A stretch of 64,000 bases of DNA, from contig JAKSGN010000003.1 in assembly GCA_024180945.1 (NCBI GenBank), positions 2,170,001 through 2,234,000 of the forward strand, written 5' to 3'. Below, in pieces: positions 55,844 through 64,000 of this stretch. Source of the stretch: Macrophomina tecta. Lineage: Eukaryota > Ascomycota > Dothideomycetes > Botryosphaeriales > Botryosphaeriaceae. The notes beneath the pieces are model-generated. The model saw only the letters and a program-made list of their open reading frames with translations. It was not told the origin of the DNA and ran no database searches. Both the position numbers and the translations under genes were made by a program. Every line of letters begins with the position of its first letter. Position 1 is the first letter of the stretch.

Positions 55844-58592
55844 ATGGCCTGGCAGAGCCCCTCCGCCATGGGCAACGGCGCCGCCCAGCAACCTGAGAAC
55901 CAGGGCCCCATCGGCACTGAGTACACTTTGCAGGGTTCGTCCAAGCTCCTAACAACTGCCACCACCTGTCCCATCTGCTGTGCTAACAGCCGTCCGCTCC
56001 CATAATATACCCTACGAGCTTGCTGACAGTCCTCAACTCAGGTGTGATGCGCTTCCTGCAGCTCGAATGGCACAACCACGAGAGAGCCCGCAACGCCTGG
56101 GACATTGAGCGCGCTGAGATGAAGGCCAAAATCGCGAAGCAAGAGGGCGAGGTCCGCAGCGCGAAGCGCCTTAATGAGCAGCTGGAAAAGCACGTCAAGA
56201 TGCTGGAAAACGCATTGAGGAACGAGCGCGCGAAAAGCAAGGCTCAGGCTGTGGGCGAGAAGTCGTCCGCTGACCAGGATAAGACCGACGTCAAGGGCAA
56301 GGAGCGCGCCAGCCTGGATATCAAGAGAAAGCGTACGGATTTGTGCCCGAGCCGAATTGGTCCCCAGACTAACCTGTATCTGCAGCCCCGAACAAGCAAC
56401 ACAACTCCTTCCTCGACGTCGACCCCGAAGCGCAAGAGCCTGCCGAGCAGGAACGGGAAGCCCAGCGCGACAGGGCGAGGCAGTTCCTCACAAAATGCGT
56501 CGAGGAGATCTCGTACCTCTTGCAGCCACCGTCTCATCCTCCGCCGTCTCATGCTCAATACCACCCCCTCGCAAACTCGTCAGGTTTCCTGAATCATAAT
56601 GACCCGTCTCTGCCGATGGAAGAGGCATACATGCAGCAGCAACGCCAGAAGGGTGCTGGAATGGGCATGGGACTGCCGCAACAGGCACCCATTCCAAACC
56701 ACCAGCCACCTCCAGTGCCATCCGTCGCTGACGTCCCAAATCTCACACACACCCCTCAACTACCCCAGCAAGCTCCTTTCATGACAAGGGAGCCCCCCAG
56801 TGCCCAGTCTTTGCCGCAAATTCCCATCTCCGCCGCTGAAAATACTCAAACGCTCGTCGAAGCCGAACCCGGGTTCTCTGGTGTTTCCGAGGACGAGGTC
56901 GAAAAGGTGACGCACAGTTACGACACCTATGGCCGTCCTGTTCCCGCAAGAGAGGCAGAGCAAGCTGGCGCACGGGGCAATGTGACGGAAGACCCAGACG
57001 GATGGAATTTTGATGAGACAGCTCCACCGCCCGAGCCGCCGCCAGATGTTCCGCCGCCTCGGAGACCGGACACGGACGTTTTCCCAAGCGCTAATAGCAT
57101 TCCGGGGAAGTCCCCCCCGCGATCGGGTCCCCAGTCTCACAGAAGGAAGAGTTCAGGTGCAACTTCGATGTCACGGAGGAGAAGTCAAGGAACGGAAACG
57201 ACAGACTCCACTACACAGAGCGCCAAGACGGACCCCCAGCAATTCAAGGTGCGATTCGCGCTCCGCGGTCACCTTGATGTGGTGCGTTCTGTCATCTTCA
57301 CTGGAGGCGGAACACCCTCGGAACCTGAAATATGCACTGCTGGTGACGATGGCACCATCAAAAGATGGATAATACCGGCCAGTTATGTCGCGGGGCAACA
57401 TGGCCCTACGGGTACAGACATCGACATTCAGAGTTACTTCACCCACAGGGGACACGAGGGCATCGTCACTTCCCTGGCAGCATCCAACGCAAGCTTCTCT
57501 ACGGGTGGCCGGGTGACTGGAGATGGCTGGATTTTCTCTGGAGGGCAAGATGCGACGGTCAGGGTTTGGGAACGTGGACGCGTTGACCCCAAAGCAACCC
57601 TAGATGGCCACACTGATGCCGTGTGGGCCGTTTGTGTCTTGCCATCCAATTGCGGTCAACTTTTCGGGGGAGGCGCAAGCAATTTTGGAGGACCGGAGCG
57701 GGTGCTTCTCGCATCTGGCTCTGCCGATGGTACGATCAAGATCTGGGCCGTCAGTGCACCTCCTCAGTTGGTGTCCCCTTCGGCTGGCTCGAGGCGTGGA
57801 GTTGGTGGCAGCCGTAGACACTCGGTCACCTCTGGCTCAAATTTCCCGTCTTCACCACAGCCCAGCGTGGCCACGTCCACCCCCTTCCATTATACATTGG
57901 TGCATTCGATTGAGCGTGCAGGTGTACCATCCCCAACCTGTATCACTCCTCTATCCAAAACTGGCGAGACAATTGTGGTTTCTTACACCGACTCCTCGAT
58001 TCTCATCTTCGACACGCGCACTGGCGAGGAGATCATCGGCATGGCCAGCGGTGAGACGTACGACGGTACGAGCAAGACGGGTATCAATACAGTGGCAGCG
58101 GTTCCCTCGATAGAAGGTGGCTCGAGTACGGAAAATGGACGAGGAAGTGGTGAAGAAGAAGGCGGCCTGCATGGTGCAACCGGTACGGCGGGAGGTGTCG
58201 AAGGCGTGGTAATCAGTGGGCACGAAGACAGGTTCATTCGGTTCTTCGATGCCAACAGCGGTAAGTTATGACAGGAGTTTTGTGAGAAGTTTGAGTGAGC
58301 AGAGCGCTGATACTTTCTTGCAGGCCAATGTACATACTCGATGCTTGCGCATCCCGCCGCCATCTCCGCGCTTCACCTTTCGCCCGATGGGCGCGAAGCT
58401 GTTTCTGCAGGCCACGACGCATCGATCCGCTTCTGGTCACTGGAAAAACGCATCTGTACACAGGAGATTTCGAGCCACCGTATAATGCGCGGAGAGGGGG
58501 TATGCAGCGTCGTCTGGAGTCAAGATGGTCGTCTTGTTGTTTCTGCTGGTGGTGATGGCGTGGTCAAGGTTTTTGTTAGGAGCGTGATATAG
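55844..58592 (+). CDS. Striatin, STRIPAK scaffold (Pro11/HAM-3 type)
   Basis: Striatin is the scaffold of the STRIPAK phosphatase-kinase complex, which in filamentous fungi controls hyphal fusion and fruiting-body development (Sordaria PRO11, Neurospora HAM-3). Exons are 55844-55934, 56042-56332, 56386-58260 and 58324-58592, giving 841 residues with exact phases. The N terminus has the hallmark [20 protein letters not shown] continuing into a coiled coil (about 45-100) that binds PP2A-A. A calmodulin/coil region with [10 protein letters not shown] follows. The middle part is disordered, Pro- and Ser-rich. The C-terminal half is a WD40 propeller: [86 protein letters not shown] and [11 protein letters not shown]. 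The first intron begins GTTCGT and is needed to restore the hallmark sequence. Confidence 0.94.
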
Positions 58593-59283
58593 ACGGGCTT
58601 CAATGAGGGACGACGGATGATGGATGAAACGATGCAGCAGGCCGGTTCCAGCGCTCGCATGGCACCCCGGCCACGGCATGAAGCAGGGACGGGGTTTGTG
58701 GGTTTAGTTGAAGGACGTTGATTTGGCATTTCTGGGGTGTTTATGGACCCCGCCACATTCGAAAAAGAGGGAAGTCAGAGGGCATTTCTTCCTTCTCATC
58801 TGCCGGTCGAGATACCGTCTACGGTGTAGTAATCCCTCTTCTCTCTCGTAAAGCTCTTTTTTAACTCAACGGGCACGAATACCATATAATACTTTTTTTT
58901 TCCCCTTATTTCTTTTCATTACTATTCTATTTCCTCTGTACCAACAATGAGGCCTCAGATGATCCCTCCCGCACCGCTTTTTGTTACTCGGCGAGCTGGG
59001 TTGAGTCTTCTTTTCGCTACCCGGCACTACACACAGACACCTCGACCTGATTTCTGAAGACTCTCCCGCAAGGCATTCGGTACTGGGCACTATCTTTGTT
59101 TGTCGAAATACTCCATTAATAAACAGAGTGCCGTTGGCCAGTGGTGGTCCAGGCGCGCGGACCTCCCCGTATTTTGAGGCACGACAATTGTGTGTGTTTG
59201 GGGGTGGGGGTTTCCTATTAAGGCGAAGCTTATCGTTAAGCAGCTAGGGGGAAATGTACTAAGCGAGGGAAGATAGCTGGATA

Positions 59284-59307
59284 TTTTTTTTTTTTTAAAA
59301 AAAAAAA
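59284..59307. repeat. T13A11 palindromic tract
   Basis: Thirteen T followed directly by eleven A, a self-complementary tract that could fold back or exclude nucleosomes. It lies about 700 bases after the striatin stop codon, too far for a simple 3' end signal. Confidence 0.75.
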
Positions 59308-59780
59308 TAAACACTATTCCTATAACAACTGAATGCCGTGCGCAGAAAGCGGAATGGGCAGAGGTGGGAGAATGCGTTTGCTTCGGGATGTTGAGAGGAA
59401 GGACGACGTCTGATTGGCGGGGGAAGATTGGGAGAAGAGATGTGGGCGAGTGAGGCTGAAAAAGTTAAGCAGGGCAGAAGAGGCGGGACGCTAGCAGAGG
59501 AGGCCACGACGGAGATGGGAGTGGTGAGTGCGGGGAAAGGAAGTCCAGCCGAGACGAGTCTAGTCTGGCCTGGGGAAGACAGGGATAGCGAGAGATGGAG
59601 GCAGATCCGAGGGCGGCAAATGCTGACCCGGCCCTCAGCACAGCCAGTCGTTGCGCGTCTCGGCCCTGGCCACGGCGTTGCGGGCTGCCGAGTCCCCGGA
59701 AGTCTCAGGCTGATTGCTGCAGTACGAAGGTTCCAGATCGTGATTTTGGGCTCGGCGCATGTCGTGGTTACGTGGCATGG

Positions 59781-59819
59781 TTGTTGCTGTTGCTGTTGCT
59801 GCTGCTGCTGCTGCTGTTG
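59781..59819. repeat. CTG/TTG trinucleotide repeat
   Basis: Imperfect repeat of GTT and GCT units, with six consecutive GCT-type triplets near 59800-59815. It is not within a supported gene. Length variation between strains is likely. Confidence 0.75.
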
Positions 59820-60604
59820 TCTCGCAGCAGTTCGGGCGAGGCGACAGCGGCAGCGAGTTGGGCAGCTGCAAGGGGCGCACGCCCGCCCGCCGGCCGCCGC
59901 ACACTCAGCGCTCCCGGAAGGAACGGGCTGGAAGCTATGGAATCATGGGTCCACGGACCGTATTTTGGCTCTCTCGTGTGCTTTATTATGTCCAGCTCCT
60001 TCCTCCCTGATCACCTCAGTTCCGTCGTGGTGTCTCTCCGGCCCTCCTTACACCAGACTTTCCTCGCCTCTTCTCTGTACGGAGACAGCAAGCCGTCCGA
60101 GCTGGTTGCTCTTGGCACGATCATCAGGAGATAAAGTAAGTGATCGACCATCCTTTTCTTAGTTCCCGCGAGAATGTCAAGGGGCGGGAAGGCAGAGCGC
60201 ATCACCATCGGACCTTTCTTCGGACCTGCATCCACCCTTCCGTTGTGTTCGACCACGCTGGAGACACAACGCGCGCAGAATACTCTGGCCGTTGGTAGTT
60301 ACAACACTTCCTAGCCGCAGGAAGACGCGCGCTGCATACCCGCACGCATTCCCGGCAATCGTGCTTCTAGACCTCCTCCTGTCTCCTTTGCCTGACGTCC
60401 ACTCACGCAAGCCTCCCACACTCTCCTCCCCCACTGTGTAACTTATCTTGTTGGCTTTTTCCTCCATTTCCGACTCACGTTACCCCCGCTCACTTTCCGC
60501 CACTTCTTTCCTCCACTTCTCCTCATTTCAAGCCTGACATTGTTCTTGCACCCAAGCTATTATAACCAAACTTCTCGGGGACTGCACACCCTCAACCAGC
60601 CACC

Positions 60605-61897
60605 ATGGCCACTCAGCCTCAACCTATCTCCAAAATTCCATCGCCCCCCGTTGCCGCCGATGGCTATCTCACACCACTCGCCGAGATTCCCACGCCGGGT
60701 CCGTCCCCCTCCAGTACACCGGCCCTCGCTCCTGCCGCTGCCAAAAAAAAAGACCTGCCACCAACACCCCCCTCTTCCAGCACTCCCACACCCTCGCCTT
60801 ACGAGACCGACCCGAATCTCCTTCCAGATTCAGACCCCTTCCGCGACATGCCCCTCTATGGCCGCTACGCGCCCTCACCAACCGATTTTCACCCCGACCC
60901 AGCGCACATCCAATCCACTTCACCCGCCTCAATCGCCTACTGGGAGAATCTGCTGAAAGACTACTGTAACGAAGGCACTCTCATGCTCTCACCTGTCGAC
61001 GACGACTCCGCCATAGCGCTCGGCCGCTGGATCTTCGCCATCGGCAGCGTCGTCATCAAAACTAACCACCTCGCACCCGCCGGCCGCCGCCGCCGCGACT
61101 ATAGCGGCGTCGACCGCAATGAAGTTGAAGCTATTCGCCTCGTCAAGGAGCGTGTCATAGCCGCCGGCAAGACCGACATCCGTGTCCCGCAAGTGTACTT
61201 CCAGGGCAAGCTGCTCGGCGGCGACGTGCTGGTGCAGGAGCGCCTGCCTGGAGTGAGCCTTGAGGTTGCCTGGCCGTATCTGTCCCGGGAGCGCAAGGAG
61301 GCGCTGATGCGCCAGGCGAGGTCGTTCTTAATCGCGTTGCTGGACGTCGGCGTCTCGCCGTCGGGGAGGCGCGCCTACGTCGTCGACGATTACAACGCTA
61401 TCTGGGCGCGCGCTCTCACGCCAAGAGAAAGGAAGCTCATGCTGCCCCCGCCGCCCGCGCCTGGTGGAGGCGGCCGCGTGGGAATTGGCTGGGGCGTGCA
61501 GAAGCGCAAAGACAGCGCGGTTGGCGCGGCCGAGGAGGGGGCGTCGGCGGCCTCGCCGCGCTTCTCAACGTCGCTGCGCGAGGCTGGTGTTCCTGGTGGT
61601 GTGTTTGATGATGGTGGGAGTAGCGATGAGGAATATTCACTCGAGCATCCGGACTCTGATACGCGGTTTACGCATAACGATATGAGCACGGGGAATATTA
61701 TCATTGATGATGACCGCATTGTCGGCGTTGTCGATTGGGAGCATGCCGGTTGGATTGGCTGGCGTACCGCGGCGTTGCTACATAAAGAGGTGAGGGCTCC
61801 GTTGACGGAGATGTTTGATAGGAAGGAGTTTGCTAGTGACGCAGAGTGGGAAGATGCGTTTTTGTGGAAGAAGTTGTATGATGGGATTTCACCGTGA
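60605..61897 (+). CDS. APH-family (aminoglycoside phosphotransferase-like) kinase
   Basis: A small-molecule kinase-like protein of 430 residues in one exon. Pezizomycotina carry many such genes; the substrates are mostly unknown, and antibiotic resistance is not implied. The first 75 residues are Pro/Ser/Thr-rich and disordered. The kinase fold begins near YWENLLKDYC; VVIKTNH holds the ATP-binding lysine, NEVEAIRLVKER the helix that pairs with it, and VQERLPGVSLEVAW the hinge. The catalytic loop is FTHNDMSTGNIII with D359 and N364, and the metal-binding D377 lies in VVDWEHAGW. Between the lobes is an insertion of about 75 residues rich in Pro, Gly, Ala and Ser. The ATG at 60605 sits in a good CACC-ATGG context. 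Confidence 0.85.
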   Translation: MATQPQPISKIPSPPVAADGYLTPLAEIPTPGPSPSSTPALAPAAAKKKDLPPTPPSSSTPTPSPYETDPNLLPDSDPFRDMPLYGRYAPSPTDFHPDPAHIQSTSPASIAYWENLLKDYCNEGTLMLSPVDDDSAIALGRWIFAIGSVVIKTNHLAPAGRRRRDYSGVDRNEVEAIRLVKERVIAAGKTDIRVPQVYFQGKLLGGDVLVQERLPGVSLEVAWPYLSRERKEALMRQARSFLIALLDVGVSPSGRRAYVVDDYNAIWARALTPRERKLMLPPPPAPGGGGRVGIGWGVQKRKDSAVGAAEEGASAASPRFSTSLREAGVPGGVFDDGGSSDEEYSLEHPDSDTRFTHNDMSTGNIIIDDDRIVGVVDWEHAGWIGWRTAALLHKEVRAPLTEMFDRKEFASDAEWEDAFLWKKLYDGISP

Positions 61898-62524
61898 GGA
61901 GTGATGGAGAAGATGGAGGGATTGGTGATTACCGAGGATTGTGGACAGCTTTCGTGGCCTCGCCCAGGAGCTCCTCACATCGGGATTCTGGGGTCGGGAC
62001 AAGATATACGGGCGGGAGAAAAGCAGAGGTCGTTATTGAGGCGTTTCAGGTGGGCCAAAGTCTCACTTAATACGAAGTCATGGGCAAGAGCCGAGAGGCA
62101 TAGAAACGGAGAATTGCCGAAAGAGCGCGGCACTACTTCCATCCGCCCCTGCTGCTAATCCCGATTTCTCTGGTTCCTCTAATTTTGTTTAACGAGGGTA
62201 GCTGTGTCATCATTCAGCTTAGTAGGGCGCTGGTATTTACATATGTGCTTGCAAATTGCCACAGGATGTATCCAACTATAGACACTATATTTCTGAGATG
62301 TTTTCTAGGGGTTGGTCGTTAATTGTGGCGACAAATGACGTATGCATAGTACCATACAAATCCGTAACCGGCGACGGAAAGCATGCCTCTGCATATCGCA
62401 ACATGGATAATAAGTTCAATGGCTGCCCGTCCTGCCGGCACCTTAGTCTCAAGCAAGGGAACTAGTGAAGATGGTTAGTGACATTTTCTCTACGAAACAC
62501 TCAAATAGATCTGCCTGCCCTTAG
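61898..62524. other. Intergenic between convergent genes
   Basis: About 630 bases between the kinase and the FAD oxidase. No gene is supported. Confidence 0.65.
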
Positions 62525-64000
62525 TTAAAGCTTCACTGATACTTCCAAAGCTTTGGCGAGACCGCGGTGTCCGATGAACATTCCATGCGGATCATATTTT
62601 TCTCGAATTTTCAGAAATCTTCGCAAGGCTTTGTCCGTCATTACCTGGGTTATTTTGTTAATGAAAATGTCCCGTGTTACCAAGGAAAATAGAGTAGAAT
62701 GGCTGTGAATTGGGCCGTGATACTAACCTTAGTGATCCGATGGCTCTCGTCAAAGTCAGCCACATACTGCCCGCAAGACACTGGCTGAGCACGACTGTAG
62801 GCGTCGTGCATCCATTTCTTCATCTTCTCATCTTTTGCCGGATCATGCCAGCAAGTCATAGTAGATATGTGGCGGAAGACACATGGCCTGGTCCTCCTCA
62901 TCTGGAACATAATCTGAGATGTATAGGCATCCGACTGACTTCCGGGTCGGAAGGTCGCAAAATGCCGGCTTGATGGCCTCAATAAGCTGGCATGATCGTC
63001 AGTAAATACTCTCCCAGACGCCGGAAGTGTGAAATCTCGACTTGCCTGTTTCTTTTGGATCCTGGGGTCATTAAAAATGCTATCACACTGCCAGCGCTCT
63101 CCATTGCCTGTCGGGTTCAACTGATCTTGCGCCTTGAAAAGCTCCTCCCAAGTTGTCTCCTTCACTGGAACTCTCGCCATCAGCCTCTTCACCAGCTCAT
63201 TCGGCACCTCCGCCCAGGGTCTCAACAGCGTGCTCGCCTCCTCGAGCGAATCCGCCCAGGCTGTGCAATTCACAACCAACAATAACTCCCTGCTAACGAC
63301 CTCATCGCCAGCCCCTTCTTCCTCACGATCCGGCCAACACGTCACCACCGCTGTCTCCACGCCATACATCGGACTCGGCCCCTCATCCGTTTCAAACACC
63401 CACTCCATAATATCTTCGAAACCATCCCCCCCTTTGATTGCAAAAACGAGCGTCGCGTTCCACACTCTCCGTATTGGCACCGTTCGGCCCCAGATGCGCG
63501 TCACGACGCCGAAGAACGCCCTCCCGCCGCCCCTCGCCGCCCAGAACAGGTCCGCATGCGCCGTCCTCGACGCGACTACGACGTCGCCGCCCGCTGTCAC
63601 GATCTCCAGTGCCTCGACCCATTCGGCTGTGGCGCCCCACCTGCAAACCACAAAAAAGCACATTAGCCCTTCATTCTCTCAATCTTTACCCAAAGTCCAT
63701 TTTCCTTCCTCTCTTTTTTTTTTAAATTTTTTTTTTGGAGCAAGAAAGACAAAGAAAAAGAAATAAAAGAGAGTGGGAAGCAAGGCGAAACTCACCCTCT
63801 CATAAACCAACCCTGCCCCCCATTAACCACGAACCCCCCGACCCCTACCGTCGGACTGTGCCCGAACGGCCAGAACCGGCCCACTGCCCTCAACTCCTCG
63901 CACAACTCGCCACCAACGTACCCCGGCCCAAAACTGGCGATCTGCGTCGCGCGATCGTACGCGAAGGTCTTGTTGAGCCCCCGCACGTCGAGGAGCAGTC
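62525..64000 (-). CDS. FAD-linked oxidase (BBE-like), 3' part; possible frameshift
   Basis: Flavoprotein oxidase of the berberine-bridge-enzyme/6-hydroxynicotine-oxidase group; the 5' part lies beyond the window. Visible exons: 64000-63796, 63640-63046, 62986-62728 and 62644-62525. The FAD-binding part shows RGLNKTFAYDRATQIASFGPG, PFGHSPTVGVGGFVVNGGQG and LFWAARGGGRAFFGVVTR; the C terminus has CWHDPAKDEKMKKW, GQYVADFDESH and REKYDPHGMF. The intron 63045-62987 is 59 bases with a GC donor (GCAAGT), branch CTGAC and acceptor CCAG; splicing it yields the family-like IEAIKPAFCDLPTRKS. Directly after, a 4-base tandem duplication (GACTGACT at 62933-62940) shifts the frame away from the downstream sequence. 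59 plus 4 is 63, so the unspliced frame stays open. It is either a recently damaged gene, a sequence error or a gene that keeps this stretch unspliced. Confidence 0.8.

Larger units (their letters stand above)
58593..60604. other. Intergenic with simple repeats
   Basis: 2 kb between striatin and the kinase. It holds a T13A11 palindrome at 59284-59307 and a CTG-type repeat near 59781-59819. The frame at 59428-60162 runs through the repeat and has no family resemblance. Pyrimidine-rich sequence from about 60.36 to 60.6 kb is likely the kinase leader. Confidence 0.55.

Noticed and set aside
59428..60162. 244-codon frame containing a run of cysteines
   Set aside because: The Cys run is simply the CTG/TGC repeat read in one frame; no flanking sequence looks coding.
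62677..63663. Reading the FAD oxidase as one uninterrupted 328-codon exon
   Set aside because: It replaces a family-like PAFCDLPTRKS segment with unrelated residues and ignores a near-perfect 59-base intron; kept only as an alternative in the findings.

Overview
The window is nuclear DNA of a filamentous ascomycete (Pezizomycotina). The signs are dense genes on both strands, short introns of about 46-80 bases with GT-AG borders and CTGAC/CTAAC branch sites just before the acceptor, moderate-to-high GC, pyrimidine-rich leaders, and fungal families such as Atg101, Pex3, Dfg5/Dcw1-type GH76, striatin/Pro11 and a fungal heat-shock factor. I cannot name the species. No bacterial, viral, rRNA, tRNA, CRISPR or intact transposon sequence was recognised. 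Exon models were built by hand by joining open frames across consensus splice sites and checking phase; there is no transcript support.

Layout. 0-2.7 kb: three small minus-strand membrane proteins of unknown function. 3.9-6.7 kb: ATG101 and PEX3, divergent. 6.7-11.7 kb: no recognisable gene. 11.7-20.3 kb: an MFS sugar transporter, an OPT oligopeptide transporter and a zinc-dependent butanediol-type dehydrogenase. 21.4-25.0 kb: a class I terpene synthase and a small GPI-anchored-like protein. 26-38 kb is a housekeeping block: TIM8, RPL25 divergent from BMT2, an Avt1-like vacuolar amino acid transporter, eRF1 (SUP45), prephenate dehydratase (PHA2) and the mitochondrial dehydratase HTD2. 39-47 kb: a cysteine-rich type I membrane protein, an alpha/beta hydrolase and HSF1. 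47.1-52.1 kb: about 5 kb without a supported gene between HSF1 and the next gene. 52.1-64 kb: an unusual GH76 cell-wall protein, striatin, an APH-family kinase and the 3' part of an FAD-linked oxidase that runs off the window end.

Genes that plausibly act together: RPL25 and BMT2 both serve the 60S subunit and share a 227-base promoter region. ATG101 and PEX3 (autophagy initiation and peroxisome biogenesis) share 373 bases. The terpene synthase and the dehydrogenase lie on the same strand about 1.1 kb apart, but no P450 or prenyltransferase is nearby, so a true metabolite cluster is not shown.

The most interesting points are: (i) the GH76 protein, which has Glu-Asn where the family's Asp-Asp pair is expected and carries a perfect DxDxDGxxDxxD calcium-loop motif in a long Asp/Asn-rich insert; (ii) two GC-AG introns needed to keep protein family frames; (iii) in the FAD oxidase, a 59-base GC-AG intron followed by a 4-base tandem duplication that together equal 63 bases, so the spliced frame is broken while the unspliced frame stays open; (iv) an eRF1 gene whose stop codon sits in a 5-base last exon.
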